NCBI GenBank assembly: GCA_016714935.1
Contig: JADKBU010000009.1
Span: 77,120 to 141,119 of the forward strand
DNA from: Candidatus Accumulibacter propinquus
GTDB taxonomy: Bacteria; Pseudomonadota; Gammaproteobacteria; Burkholderiales; Rhodocyclaceae
DNA length: 64,000 nucleotides
Reading direction: 5' to 3'
Of this stretch, positions 1 through 8,199 are shown one piece after another (position 1 is the stretch's first letter; each line of letters opens with the position of its first letter). The translations under genes and the position numbers were made by a program. Below the pieces are notes generated by a model. The model did no database searches. It was not told the origin of the DNA and worked only from the letters and a program-made list of their open reading frames with translations.

Positions 1-17
1 CCATAGACGGTCCTGTT

Positions 18-620
18 CTATCCAACCCATGAATATTTCAGCAGGCGCTCAAGGTCCCTGAGCATGCCCTGCCCCTCTGCATTTTCAGGATAGCGCATCA
101 TCACATTGCCGAGCGGATCGATGACGTAGAAGCGGTAGCGCGCGTCAAGCATCATCCGGTAAAGTTGGCCGCTCTGATCGCCATCGGGTGCAGCGATCAA
201 CAGATCCGGATAGGCACGCCGCAACTCCAGCAGCGCCGGATCGGCTTGCAGAACCGCCACACTGTCCCCTAGCAGGACGCGACGAAGGCGCACCATTTCC
301 TTGTTGAGGGCCACCTGCACCTGCCGGATTTGCCGCAGGTCCTGCTGACAAACCGCAGCGCAGGGCCCGGTATTAACCATGACCAACGTCCACTTCCGGC
401 GGAGATCCGCGGTCGGCAGTAGTCGCCCGTCGACAAAGGTGAGCCCGGTTTCCGGCAATGCTATCGGTGGCTCGACGAGCTCGCCATGGTTGCCCAGTTT
501 GGCCGGACGCCATTCAAACCAGTAAAGAGCGAAGGCGACGACGAAGGGCAATGCCAACAGTACGGTAACCAGCAACATGCTGCGGCGACCCGGGGTAAGG
601 GAAAGCATCCCGGCTTTCAT
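18..620 (-). CDS. membrane-anchored oxidase-operon protein of unknown function
   Basis: A 200-residue protein with one N-terminal membrane segment (about residues 12-35) followed by a soluble domain. The domain contains the stretch MVNTGPCAAVCQQDL and later RFYVIDPLGNVMMRYPE, which recalls the thioredoxin-like SCO/redoxin fold of cytochrome oxidase assembly proteins. The CXXXC-like pair (CAAVC) could bind copper or be redox active; this is inferred. The ATG at 620 was chosen because it forms an ATGA overlap with the SURF1 stop, showing translational coupling; the longer reading upstream only overlaps SURF1. In beta-proteobacterial cox operons a small membrane protein of this kind usually sits between surf1 and the heme A synthase gene. 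Expression should follow the oxidase. Exact function unknown. Confidence 0.75.
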   Translation of the reverse strand: MKAGMLSLTPGRRSMLLVTVLLALPFVVAFALYWFEWRPAKLGNHGELVEPPIALPETGLTFVDGRLLPTADLRRKWTLVMVNTGPCAAVCQQDLRQIRQVQVALNKEMVRLRRVLLGDSVAVLQADPALLELRRAYPDLLIAAPDGDQSGQLYRMMLDARYRFYVIDPLGNVMMRYPENAEGQGMLRDLERLLKYSWVG

Positions 621-1450
621 CGAGAGCTGGGGGAAGAACGGCGAAAATTGACGACCAGCCAGATGATCACGGTAGCTATTGCAAATCCCCACCATTGAAA
701 AGCGTAACCGAGATGGCGCTCGATCCGTTCGTCTGGGCGCGGCCACTCGCGGGCAAATCCCCCGGCAGAACTGTCCGGAGACAGTTGAATGACCACCAGT
801 TGTAGAGGGAAAGGGACTTCCCTGGCGTAACGTGCCAGATCCAGGTTCTGCCATACCACTTGCCAGGAGGTGCTGGCTCCTGCCGGCGTCTCAGGTGCCA
901 AGGTGAGATACCGCGTACCTGGAACAATCGCCATACCGGCGACTTCGAGCACTCCGGCCGGAGTCACCACCTGTGGCCAGCGGCTGTGGTCGGCAAGCGC
1001 GGGTACCCAGCCGCGATTCACCAGGACGCGCATTTCGCTACCCTCAAGGCGCAAGGGGGTGAGCACATGGTAACCGGCCAGCTCGTGATGCACCCGGTTA
1101 TCAATCAAAATCTGATACTCGGGTTCATAGCTGCCGCGCACCAGTACCTGGCGGTAGCGGAGCATTTGCGGGTCGGCTGGCGCACTCGGCAATTGCACTG
1201 CCGGCTCGGCACCGCGCGCATCGAACAATGTCTGCAGACCCTCCTTGGCGCTGGCCTTGTTCCATTGCCATTGACCGAAAGCAACGAACAGCGGGATGAG
1301 CACAAGGGCAGCCAGCGTGGGCAACAGCCGTGGCCGGAAGCGCAGGGGTGGCAAAGGTAGCCTGACTTCTCTCGGCACGGTTGCCTGAGCACCATCGCTG
1401 CGAGCATAATCGGCACTCCCTTCGCTGGAGTCAGCCATGTTCAAGCTCAT
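617..1450 (-). CDS. surf1: SURF1 family cytochrome oxidase assembly protein
   Basis: SURF1 proteins help insert heme a into subunit I of heme-copper oxidases. The 277-residue product has the family layout: a transmembrane helix near residues 40-60 ending in GQWQWNKASAKEGL, a large periplasmic domain with VRGSYEPEYQILIDNR and VLVNRGWVP, and a second transmembrane helix near the C-terminus (LGYAFQWWGFAIATVII). These are strong SURF1 signatures. The start is uncertain: ATG at 1450 has a weak purine-rich upstream stretch, while ATG at 1438 lies inside the CATG shared with the divergent small gene on the other strand. It follows coxC and overlaps the next gene by ATGA, so it belongs to the oxidase operon. 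Confidence 0.93.
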   Translation of the reverse strand: MSLNMADSSEGSADYARSDGAQATVPREVRLPLPPLRFRPRLLPTLAALVLIPLFVAFGQWQWNKASAKEGLQTLFDARGAEPAVQLPSAPADPQMLRYRQVLVRGSYEPEYQILIDNRVHHELAGYHVLTPLRLEGSEMRVLVNRGWVPALADHSRWPQVVTPAGVLEVAGMAIVPGTRYLTLAPETPAGASTSWQVVWQNLDLARYAREVPFPLQLVVIQLSPDSSAGGFAREWPRPDERIERHLGYAFQWWGFAIATVIIWLVVNFRRSSPSSR

Positions 1451-1637
1451 CGTGATTCTCTTGCTGTTCGGTGTGGTCGGGAGCCTCTTTTCAGGGCTCT
1501 TCTTTTTGTACCGCGACCGAGGCGCAGGCGTCCGTACCGCACAGGCGCTGACGCTGCGTATCGGTCTGTCGATCCTGATCTTCGTCTTGTTGCTGGTTGG
1601 TTTCCGCCTTGGTTGGATACCCGGTTACAACCAATAG
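1437..1637 (+). CDS. twin transmembrane protein (DUF2909-like)
   Basis: A 66-residue protein made of two hydrophobic helices (IVILLLFGVVGSLFSGLFFLY and IGLSILIFVLLLVGF) joined by a short basic/polar loop with RTAQALTLRIG. This matches the small DUF2909 twin-transmembrane family commonly found inside beta-proteobacterial cytochrome oxidase operons. A GGAG ribosome site lies seven bases before the ATG. It is encoded opposite to all its neighbours: its ATG shares four bases (CATG) with a possible surf1 start, and its 3' end overlaps coxC by 13 bases tail to tail. Function is unknown; a membrane role in oxidase assembly or stability is inferred from location only. Confidence 0.8.
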   Translation: MFKLIVILLLFGVVGSLFSGLFFLYRDRGAGVRTAQALTLRIGLSILIFVLLLVGFRLGWIPGYNQ

Positions 1638-2485
1638 ACGAGGATGAATAGCCCAAGCCAGACGACGTCAACGAAGTGCCAGTACCATGCAACACCCTCA
1701 AAAGCGAAGTGCCTTTCGGCGGTAAAGTGGCCCTTCAGGCAGCGCCCATAGACGACCATCAGCATCAGCGCGCCGAGTGTGACGTGGAAACCGTGGAAAC
1801 CGGTGAGCATGAAGAAAGTCGCACCATAGACGCCGGCGCCGAGGGTTAAGCCCAATTCGGTGTAAGCGTGATGGTATTCCCATGCCTGGAAACCAAGGAA
1901 GATGACGCCCAACACGATGGTCAGGAGCAGTCCCAGGTTGAGCTGACTGCGATTGTTCTTCAGCATTCCCCAATGCGCCCAGGTCAGGGTAGCACCGGAA
2001 CTGAGCAGCAGGGCGGTATTCAGTGCCGGCACACCCCAGGCCCCCATCGGCGTGAAAGCTGCCCCTTTGGGTCCGGCCGACGGCCAGACTGCCGTAAAGT
2101 CCTTCCACAGTGAAAACGCCGGGTCCATTCCGGCCAGAGCCGGGACCGAGATATTGCGCACATAGAACAATGCACCGAAAAAGGCTGCAAAAAAAGCCAC
2201 TTCTGAGGCGATGAACCAGATCATGCCGTAGCGAAACGACTGGTCCTCCCATTGCTTGTAAGAGCCACTCTGGTTCTCGCCGATGATTTTGCCGAACCAG
2301 TTGTAAACCACGAACAGGATGACCGCTGTACCTGCGAGCATTATCCAGGGACCGGGAGCAAAGGAATTCATCTTCAGGATGAAGCCCAAGGCGAGCAGGA
2401 ACATGCCGCCCGAAAGGATGAACGGATAGGGGCTAGGCTGTGGTACGAAATAGTGTTGCAAATGCGGCGAGGTATGGCTAGTCAT
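1625..2485 (-). CDS. ctaE: cytochrome c oxidase subunit III
   Basis: Subunit III of the aa3/caa3 oxidase, an integral membrane protein that stabilises the catalytic core. About 286 residues with an N-terminal HYFVPQPSPYPF stretch typical of bacterial CoxC and seven predicted helices. Conserved segments include RYGMIWFIASEVAFFAAFF, GVYGATFFMLTGFHGFHV and the C-terminal AWYWHFVDVVWLGLFI. ATG at 2485 is preferred because an AGGAAGAG ribosome site is well spaced from it; a GTG six bases upstream would overlap the ctaG stop. It is directly downstream of ctaG in the oxidase operon and overlaps the convergent small membrane gene at its 3' end. Confidence 0.96.
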   Translation of the reverse strand: MTSHTSPHLQHYFVPQPSPYPFILSGGMFLLALGFILKMNSFAPGPWIMLAGTAVILFVVYNWFGKIIGENQSGSYKQWEDQSFRYGMIWFIASEVAFFAAFFGALFYVRNISVPALAGMDPAFSLWKDFTAVWPSAGPKGAAFTPMGAWGVPALNTALLLSSGATLTWAHWGMLKNNRSQLNLGLLLTIVLGVIFLGFQAWEYHHAYTELGLTLGAGVYGATFFMLTGFHGFHVTLGALMLMVVYGRCLKGHFTAERHFAFEGVAWYWHFVDVVWLGLFILVYWL

Positions 2486-2487
2486 GG

Positions 2488-3093
2488 TCACTCTCTTCCT
2501 TTAGGAGCAGTTTTCTGGCCGTCGACATTGAAGAATGCGTAGGACAGGGTCACGGTACGGATCTGTTCATCGATTTCTGGCTTGACGATAAAGGTCAACG
2601 GCAACTCCTTCGTTTCACCGGGCCCGAGCGTTTGCTGCGAAAAACAGAAGCAATCCAGTTTCTCGAAGTGCTGCGCCGCCTGTCCCGGGGAAACGCTGGG
2701 TACGGCCTGACCGACGATCGGGCGATCCGAACTGTTGTGGACCAGAAACCTGGCCTGATGCAGTTCGCCCGGATGCAGGTCGAGACTGGGCGTCAGCGGT
2801 CGCATTTCCCAAGGCAGGCCAGGCATCACCGTGCCGGTAAATTCGACGGTCACGATGCGACTCCGGTCGATTCTCGATGGCACGGCCGCCGGGTTAGCAA
2901 TGCCGCCGACACCCAGTTTGCTATTACTCGTCTTGCCATTGAAGCCAGTGGCAGCGCAGAGCACGTCGTAAAGCGGCACCAGAGCAAAACCGAAAGCAAA
3001 GGCGCCGGCGACCACGACGAGCAGCTTCATGACCAGCCTGCGGTTGCTGCGTTTGGCTACGGCCGGCTGGTTCCCGGCAAGACCTGATTCCAT
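2488..3093 (-). CDS. ctaG: cytochrome c oxidase assembly protein CtaG (Cox11 type)
   Basis: Cox11/CtaG delivers copper to the CuB site of subunit I. The 201-residue product has one N-terminal transmembrane helix (LVMKLLVVVAGAFAFGFALVPLYDVLCAATG) and a periplasmic Ig-like domain. The copper-binding CFCF motif is present in LDCFCFSQQTLGPGE, followed by the family-typical ELPLTFIVKPEID and LSYAFF. ATG at 3093 gives the usual length and begins six bases after the small assembly gene ends. It lies between the 53-residue assembly gene and coxC, the usual beta-proteobacterial position. Confidence 0.96.
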   Translation of the reverse strand: MESGLAGNQPAVAKRSNRRLVMKLLVVVAGAFAFGFALVPLYDVLCAATGFNGKTSNSKLGVGGIANPAAVPSRIDRSRIVTVEFTGTVMPGLPWEMRPLTPSLDLHPGELHQARFLVHNSSDRPIVGQAVPSVSPGQAAQHFEKLDCFCFSQQTLGPGETKELPLTFIVKPEIDEQIRTVTLSYAFFNVDGQKTAPKGRE

Positions 3094-3097
3094 CGCG

Positions 3098-3259
3098 TCA
3101 GGGCCTGTAATACAAGAATCCGGCCAGGTAGATGCCCAGCGCCGTGAGGCCGAGCACCCACGCCAATCGCCGGCTGGTCGCGCGACGCCGCTCAATCTCT
3201 GCCGGAGAATAATCCGGTGAATCGACTTTTTCCGGGGATTTCTGCTCGGCCGCTATCAT
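3098..3259 (-). CDS. cytochrome oxidase small assembly protein
   Basis: A 53-residue protein with an acidic/basic N-terminus (EQKSPEKVDSPDYSPAEIERRR) and a single C-terminal helix (LAWVLGLTALGIYLAGFLYYRP). Its ATG overlaps the coxA stop as ATGA, so translation is coupled to subunit I. Small one-helix proteins at this exact place between coxA and ctaG are widespread in beta-proteobacteria and are annotated as cytochrome oxidase small assembly proteins. The molecular role is not known; assistance to subunit I or CtaG in the membrane is inferred. Confidence 0.8.
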   Translation of the reverse strand: MIAAEQKSPEKVDSPDYSPAEIERRRATSRRLAWVLGLTALGIYLAGFLYYRP

Positions 3260-4863
3260 TTGATTACCGGCTGCACTTCCCAGGAATGGTGCGGCGGGGG
3301 CGAGGAAAGATTCCACTCGAGACCCTCGGTCCCTTCCCACACCTTGTCGGTCGCCTTGGTGCCGCCCTTGACGCACTTCCATACGTTGTAGGCGAAGATT
3401 AGTTGCGAGAAACCCAGAATGAAGGCGCCCACCGTCGAGATGGCATTGAATTCGACAAACTGCAGGGCATAGTCTGGAATCCGGCGCGGCATGCCGGCCA
3501 GACCAAGGAAGAACTGCGGCATGAAGGTCAGATTGAACGAAACCACGGTCAACCAGAAATGCCATTTGCCCAGCGTTTCACTGAACATGTGACCGGTCCA
3601 CTTCGGCAGCCAGTAATAGACGCCTGTCATGACACCCATGATGCCACCGGCGAACAATGCATAGTGGAAATGCGCGACCACGAAGTAGCTGTGGTGGTAC
3701 TGAGCGTCGGCTGCAACATCCGCAAGCACCAGGCCGGTCAGGCCCGCCATCCCGAAGAGGACGATGAAGCCCTGGGCAAAGAGCATCGGTGTCTCGAAGC
3801 TCATCGCGCCGCGCCACATGGTGGCCACCCAGCAAAAGAAGAGCACGGCCAGCGGCAGTGAAATGAACATGGTGCTGTACATGAAATAGAGCAAGGCCGG
3901 CACCGGCAGGCCAGCGGTGAAGAAGTGATGCGCCCAGACGATGACCGAGAGTACGCCAATGGCGATGAAGGAGTACACCTGCGCCTTGTAGCCATAAATC
4001 GGCTTCCGCGAGAAGGTCGAAACAACGTGCGGAATAAGGCCCCAGATTGGCAGCAGCAGGATGTACACCTCGGGATGCCCGAAAAACCAGAACAGATGCT
4101 GAAAGAGGATCGGATCACCACCACCGGCAGCATTGAAGAACTGGGTCCCGAAGTGGCGGTCAGTGAGCAGCATCGTTACTGCGCCGGCCAGCACCGGAAT
4201 GGTGGCAATCAACAGAAAGGCAGTAATCAACCAACCCCAGGCAAAAAGCGGCAGCTTCATCATCGTCATGCCGGGAGCGCGCAGGTTGAAGATGGTGACA
4301 ATGATGTTGATCGAGCCCAGGATAGAAGAGACGCCAAGGATGTGAATCGAGAAAATGGCGAAGTCCACCCCCATTCCGCCCTGCACCGAAAGTGGGGCGT
4401 AAAGAGTCCAGCCGGTGTTTACGGCACCATCGCCAATCCCGAAAATAGCCAGGATGAAGGGCAGGGTCAACAACAGCGCCGCTGGCGGCAACAGCCAGAA
4501 GCCCCAGTTGTTGATACGCGGTAGTGCCATGTCCGGCGCTCCGATCATCAGGGGAATCTGCCAGTTCGCAAACCCGGTCGCAGCCGGCATCAGTGCAGCA
4601 AAAATCATGATCAGCGCGTGCACACCGATCAACTGGTTGAAGAACTCCGGTTGCATCAACTGCAAACCCGGCTGAAACAGTTCAGCCCGCACGGCGAGAA
4701 TCATCGCGCCACCGACGAAGAACATGATCAGCGCGAATGTCATGTACATCGTACCGATGTCCTTGTGATTGGTCGTCGTCAGCCAGCGCATGACGCTGCC
4801 TTGGTAGGGTTCTGCATGGTGACCATGGCTGGTACCGTGGTCTATAGAGGGTGCTGTGCTCAT
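3256..4863 (-). CDS. ctaD: cytochrome c oxidase subunit I
   Basis: The catalytic subunit of the proton-pumping heme-copper oxidase, reducing O2 at the heme a3-CuB centre. The product is 535 residues. Visible signatures are the N-terminal RWLTTTNHKDIGTMY, WFFGHPEVYILLLP with the cross-linked His-Tyr of the CuB site, VWAHHFFTAGLP with the two further CuB histidines, and the heme-ligand region HYHSYFVVAHFHYALF-like near residue 375. The ATG at 4863 has an AGGAG ribosome site and lies 23 bases after the coxB stop. Because of a frameshift in coxB, the coxB reading frame runs uninterrupted into coxA, creating an apparent 936-codon fusion that is almost certainly not real. Confidence 0.97.
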   Translation of the reverse strand: MSTAPSIDHGTSHGHHAEPYQGSVMRWLTTTNHKDIGTMYMTFALIMFFVGGAMILAVRAELFQPGLQLMQPEFFNQLIGVHALIMIFAALMPAATGFANWQIPLMIGAPDMALPRINNWGFWLLPPAALLLTLPFILAIFGIGDGAVNTGWTLYAPLSVQGGMGVDFAIFSIHILGVSSILGSINIIVTIFNLRAPGMTMMKLPLFAWGWLITAFLLIATIPVLAGAVTMLLTDRHFGTQFFNAAGGGDPILFQHLFWFFGHPEVYILLLPIWGLIPHVVSTFSRKPIYGYKAQVYSFIAIGVLSVIVWAHHFFTAGLPVPALLYFMYSTMFISLPLAVLFFCWVATMWRGAMSFETPMLFAQGFIVLFGMAGLTGLVLADVAADAQYHHSYFVVAHFHYALFAGGIMGVMTGVYYWLPKWTGHMFSETLGKWHFWLTVVSFNLTFMPQFFLGLAGMPRRIPDYALQFVEFNAISTVGAFILGFSQLIFAYNVWKCVKGGTKATDKVWEGTEGLEWNLSSPPPHHSWEVQPVIK

Positions 4864-4886
4864 GGTAATCTCCTGATTCCTGGGCG

Positions 4887-6066
4887 TTAACGTAGGGACT
4901 TGATCTGCGCCGGCTGGATCAGATCGCCCTTCTTGTTGCCAAAGCTGTTGCGCTCGAAGGTAATGACGGCTGCGATTTCGGCGTCGGAGAGGGTGTTCTT
5001 GAATGCCTGCATGGCAGTGCCCTCCTTGCCATTCAGCACGCGATCCATGACTGTCCTTGAGAAGTTTACCCTCTGCCGAAAGCAGTGGACCGGTGACGAT
5101 CTTGCTACCCGCAAGTGCCGGGAACACCGGCGCCAAACCTTGCCCTTCGGGTTGGTGACACGCTGCACATTGCTTCTCATAGATGTCCTTGCCGGCGGCC
5201 AGCAGTTCATCCTTGCTCCAGGTCTTGTCCGAACCGGCCGCGGCGGCAGCGATCTGCGTCTTCTTCTGATCGACCCAGGCGAGATACTCATTCTCCGGAA
5301 CAGCGTGCACGACGACCGGCATGAAACCGTGATCCTTACCACACAATTCCGCACACTGCCCGCGGTAGATCCCGGGCTCCTCAATCTTCAGCCAGGTTTC
5401 ACGAAGAAAACCTGGAATCGCATCACGCTTGACACCGAACTGGGGCACCCACCAAGTATGGATCACGTCGGTTGATGTCAGCAGCACGCGCACTTTCTTG
5501 CCAACCGGCAGGACTACCGGGTTGTCCACCTCCAGCAGGTAGTGCTCTCCCTTGGCTTCCTTGTTGGTAATCTGATCGCGCGGTGTACTCGTGGTACTCA
5601 GGTACTTGATTCCACTTTCCGGATATTCGTACTGCCATTTCCACTGCATGCCGGTAACCTTGAGGACCATGTCCGCCTTGGTCCGGGTATCCTCCATGTC
5701 GAGCACCGCGTGGTAGGCAGGGATACCCATCAGGACGTAGTCGATAAACAGCAGAATCGCAAACGGCACCAGCGCCCACAGCCACTGGACGGTGCCGGTG
5801 GGTCCGGTAAACCTGGCCGGCTGATGGCCGACACTCTTTCGATGTTTGAGCATCGAATAGACCATGATGCCAAACACAACCAGGAACAGCACGGTGATCA
5901 CGATCATGAAATGATTGTGAATCTCGAGTGTATCGCGGGCGATCGGGGTGACAGGCCGGGGGAAATTCCAGCTGTAATCGGCCCTCGCCAGCGAGGGAAC
6001 CACCGCCAGGAGCAGACCCAGGAACGAAATACCCGCCCGCAGACAGAAACGACGAAGGATCTTCAA
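4887..6066 (-). pseudogene. ctaC: cytochrome c oxidase subunit II with C-terminal cytochrome c domain (caa3 type), frameshifted
   Basis: Subunit II accepts electrons from cytochrome c through the binuclear CuA centre. The N-terminus has a signal peptide and two membrane helices. CuA ligands are all visible: H203, C238, E240, C242, H246 and M249 in HTWWVPQF and CAELCGKDHGFM. A C-terminal cytochrome c domain carries the heme motif CAACH (residues 300-304), so this is a caa3-type enzyme. After about residue 340 (near 5045-5065) the frame changes. The proper C-terminus (DRVLNGKEGTAMQAF through IQPAQIKSLR, stop at 4887) continues in another frame. The span is 3n+1 bases, consistent with one inserted or two deleted bases. 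All catalytic motifs are intact, so a sequencing error is more likely than loss of function. Confidence 0.9.
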
Positions 6067-6094
6067 TTTGTCTCCTTAAAGTACTTGGTCGGGG

Positions 6095-6568
6095 CTAAAC
6101 TGCACCCAGGTTTTGTTTCAGTTCTTTGGCAAGCGCCATTTTCTGCTCTTCCGTCAACAGACTGCCCACCTCGACTTGCTTGCCATGCGAACTGATCAGC
6201 AAGCGATGGCCGTTCTGGCCCGGAGGCTTGACGTACTGCAACCGCGCCCAGTATGGCTGGAACTCGTGGCGCTCCACCCGCGCACCATGGCGCTTTTCTA
6301 TCGTCAGGTGCCCCGATTCCAACGTGATCGTCTCAAAGTCGTCAGCGGCCGATTCGGTGCGCAGCAAAGCCCACCACAACAGAGCGAGTTCAAGGCCAGC
6401 AAAGGGAATCACCGGCCAAGCACCAAAACACGAAAAAGCGAACGCGATCAGCCCGGAAGCAGTAGCGGTGGCAACAAACAGGCGCCTGCGTCCGGCCACC
6501 GACAGCGAGTGGTTCGGGCGGACCACCCAAATGCGGCCCGAAAGCGTCCGTGCGGCAACCAGGCTCAT
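6095..6568 (-). CDS. DUF2244 membrane protein at head of cox operon
   Basis: About 157 residues: an N-terminal cytoplasmic stretch with WVVRPNHSLS, two helices (FVATATASGLIAFAFSCFGAWPVIPFAGLELALLWWAL), then a soluble C-terminal domain (ERHEFQPYWARLQYV, HRLLISSHGKQVEVGSLLTEEQK). This is the DUF2244 layout, and such genes regularly precede coxB in beta-proteobacteria. ATG at 6568 is preferred over an upstream start because a strong GGGAGGGG ribosome site lies just before it. It sits 28 bases upstream of coxB and is probably cotranscribed. Function unknown; association with oxidase biogenesis is inferred from neighbourhood. Confidence 0.85.
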   Translation of the reverse strand: MSLVAARTLSGRIWVVRPNHSLSVAGRRRLFVATATASGLIAFAFSCFGAWPVIPFAGLELALLWWALLRTESAADDFETITLESGHLTIEKRHGARVERHEFQPYWARLQYVKPPGQNGHRLLISSHGKQVEVGSLLTEEQKMALAKELKQNLGAV

Positions 6569-6614
6569 CAATCCCCTCCCAAAAGACCACCCTCCCTGAG
6601 CGGTCTCGCTCGAC

Positions 6615-6628
6615 TTGACACAAATCAA
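6615..6628 (-). promoter_or_regulatory. ANR/FNR-type binding site upstream of the cox operon
   Basis: Read on the minus strand the sequence is TTGATTTGTGTCAA, a full match to the ANR consensus TTGAT-N4-(A/G)TCAA used by FNR/ANR oxygen-responsive regulators. Its centre lies about 53 bases upstream of the DUF2244 start codon, and no other gene is close in that direction. The site could repress or activate the oxidase operon in response to oxygen. No clear -10 box was seen, so the polarity of control is not predicted. Confidence 0.5.
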
Positions 6629-6927
6629 GGCATTGATCTGTGAATTTTAGCATGAAATCGGTTTTTCATCGCAACGGATGCTTGCAAGATCATGATTGTG
6701 CTCGTGTTCCGGAGCATCACTTTACGCAACGCAACAGGCCACGGGTGCGGCTATTTGACGCAGCAGGCCATGTAGTCACCCTTCTCCATGGTAGGCGTAT
6801 TGCTGCGCCGGGAATAATGGCGTAAGCAGAACACCTGACAGTACGCTGACTTGATCAGAGATAGTCCGATGAATACAGACTGAACACGGCATAATTCGTG
6901 GCAAACGCGTTGCCATTGGGAGTTCGT
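6629..6927. other. intergenic region between divergent cox and cus operons
   Basis: About 300 bases separating the minus-strand oxidase operon from the plus-strand cus operon. Apart from the ANR-type box at its left edge, no convincing gene, terminator or known metal-responsive operator was recognised. Both operon promoters should lie here. No clear CusR or CueR-like palindrome was found by eye. Confidence 0.5.
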
Positions 6928-8199
6928 ATGCGAGAATTCGAGGCCACAAGGGTTTTCGTCTTCGGGTTGATGCTGGGTATGGCCACTCCCGCCGTGTCGC
7001 AGGAGATGACCATCGGCCACAGCATCGAAAGCCTGCTCGAATTCGCCAAGAGCCGAAATCCCGAGTACGCCGCCATGCTGGCCGAAGTTGATGCGGCGGT
7101 GGAGCGGGTCACCCCGGCAGGCGCCCTGCCCGACCCGAGGTTCCGGATGGAACTTCGAGACATCACCCGATACGGAGATCAGAACCCGACACTCTCGCCG
7201 AGTCGCGTCGGCAGCACGCGTTACCTGCTGTCTCAGGACATTCCGTGGTTCGGCAAGCGTGATCTGAAACGCGAGATGGCCGAACTCGAAGTTGACAGTG
7301 CCAGAGGGCGTGCCTGGGGAACGTGGTCGGAAATTGCCGCCAGAATCAAGACCAGCTATGCGCAATGGTATTACGTCCGCAGCAACGAGCGCCTGACGCG
7401 GGAAATACTTCAACTGATGCAGCGCCTTGAAAGAATCGCCCAGGTGCGCTATAGCAGCGGTCTGGCAGCATTGCAGGATGTCATTCGTGCGCAGGTTGAA
7501 CAGACGAAGCTCCGTAGCGAACTGGTGGCGCTGCAAACCGAGCAGCATCACCTGCACACCCGCCTGAATGCCTTGCTGGGACGGCCTGCCGAAGCAGCAC
7601 TGGCAGCGCCGGAAAAACTTCGCCCGCTGCCGGCGCCGGCCAGGCTCGAATTTACTGTACTCGCGGAGCGCGTACGCGCCCGTAACCCGTTGCTGGCATC
7701 CGAACTCAGCAAGCTCAAGGCAGCCGAAAAGGGCCGGGAACTCGCGTACAAGAACCGTTACCCGGATTTCACGATAGGCGCCGGTCCAATCCAGTATCAG
7801 AGTGCGATCAAGGAATGGGAACTGATGGTCGAAATGAACATACCGTTCCAGCAATCCTCGCGCCGTGCGCTGGAACGAGAATCAGAAGCCCTGCTCTCAG
7901 CTGCCCGGGCACGCCGGGAGGCAAGTACCAACCAACTGATCGCCGATCTGGCGGAGAACCTTGCCGGCATCGACGGAGCGCGCCGGACCGAGGCCCTGGC
8001 CAGCGGTGATCTGCTGCCCGAGGCCGAGTTGACTTACAAGGCTGCACTCGCCGGCTATGAAAACGGGAAACTGGATTTCGCCACGCTGCTCGACGCGCAA
8101 CGACAGATTCGTCAGGCCAGACAGGAGCAAATCCGGGCGCAGTCCGAGGGACAGGCACGACTTGCAGAAGTGGAACGGATCCTCGGGGAAGATCTATGA
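6928..8199 (+). CDS. cusC: TolC-family outer membrane channel of a Cus-type copper/silver efflux system
   Basis: Outer membrane factor that completes the tripartite RND efflux pump, exporting Cu(I)/Ag(I) from the periplasm. The 423-residue product begins with a signal-like segment (FVFGLMLGMATPAVSQ) and then shows two helical TolC repeats rich in long amphipathic helices (about residues 25-220 and 225-420). The GALPDPRFRMEL motif near residue 45 is typical of heavy-metal CzcC/CusC channels. ATG at 6928 is preferred to an in-frame GTG 30 bases upstream because GGGAG lies seven bases before it and it places the signal peptide at the N-terminus. The stop overlaps the cusB start as ATGA. Confidence 0.9.
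   Translation: MREFEATRVFVFGLMLGMATPAVSQEMTIGHSIESLLEFAKSRNPEYAAMLAEVDAAVERVTPAGALPDPRFRMELRDITRYGDQNPTLSPSRVGSTRYLLSQDIPWFGKRDLKREMAELEVDSARGRAWGTWSEIAARIKTSYAQWYYVRSNERLTREILQLMQRLERIAQVRYSSGLAALQDVIRAQVEQTKLRSELVALQTEQHHLHTRLNALLGRPAEAALAAPEKLRPLPAPARLEFTVLAERVRARNPLLASELSKLKAAEKGRELAYKNRYPDFTIGAGPIQYQSAIKEWELMVEMNIPFQQSSRRALERESEALLSAARARREASTNQLIADLAENLAGIDGARRTEALASGDLLPEAELTYKAALAGYENGKLDFATLLDAQRQIRQARQEQIRAQSEGQARLAEVERILGEDL

Noticed and set aside
3256..6066. A genuine coxB-coxA fusion protein
   Set aside because: The normal coxB C-terminus and stop, the intergenic ribosome site and the normal coxA start are all present; the fusion results from a frameshift.
6745..6800. Tiny minus-strand peptide ending MEKGDYMACCVK
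   Set aside because: Only 12 codons from its ATG with no clear ribosome site; cannot be supported as a gene.
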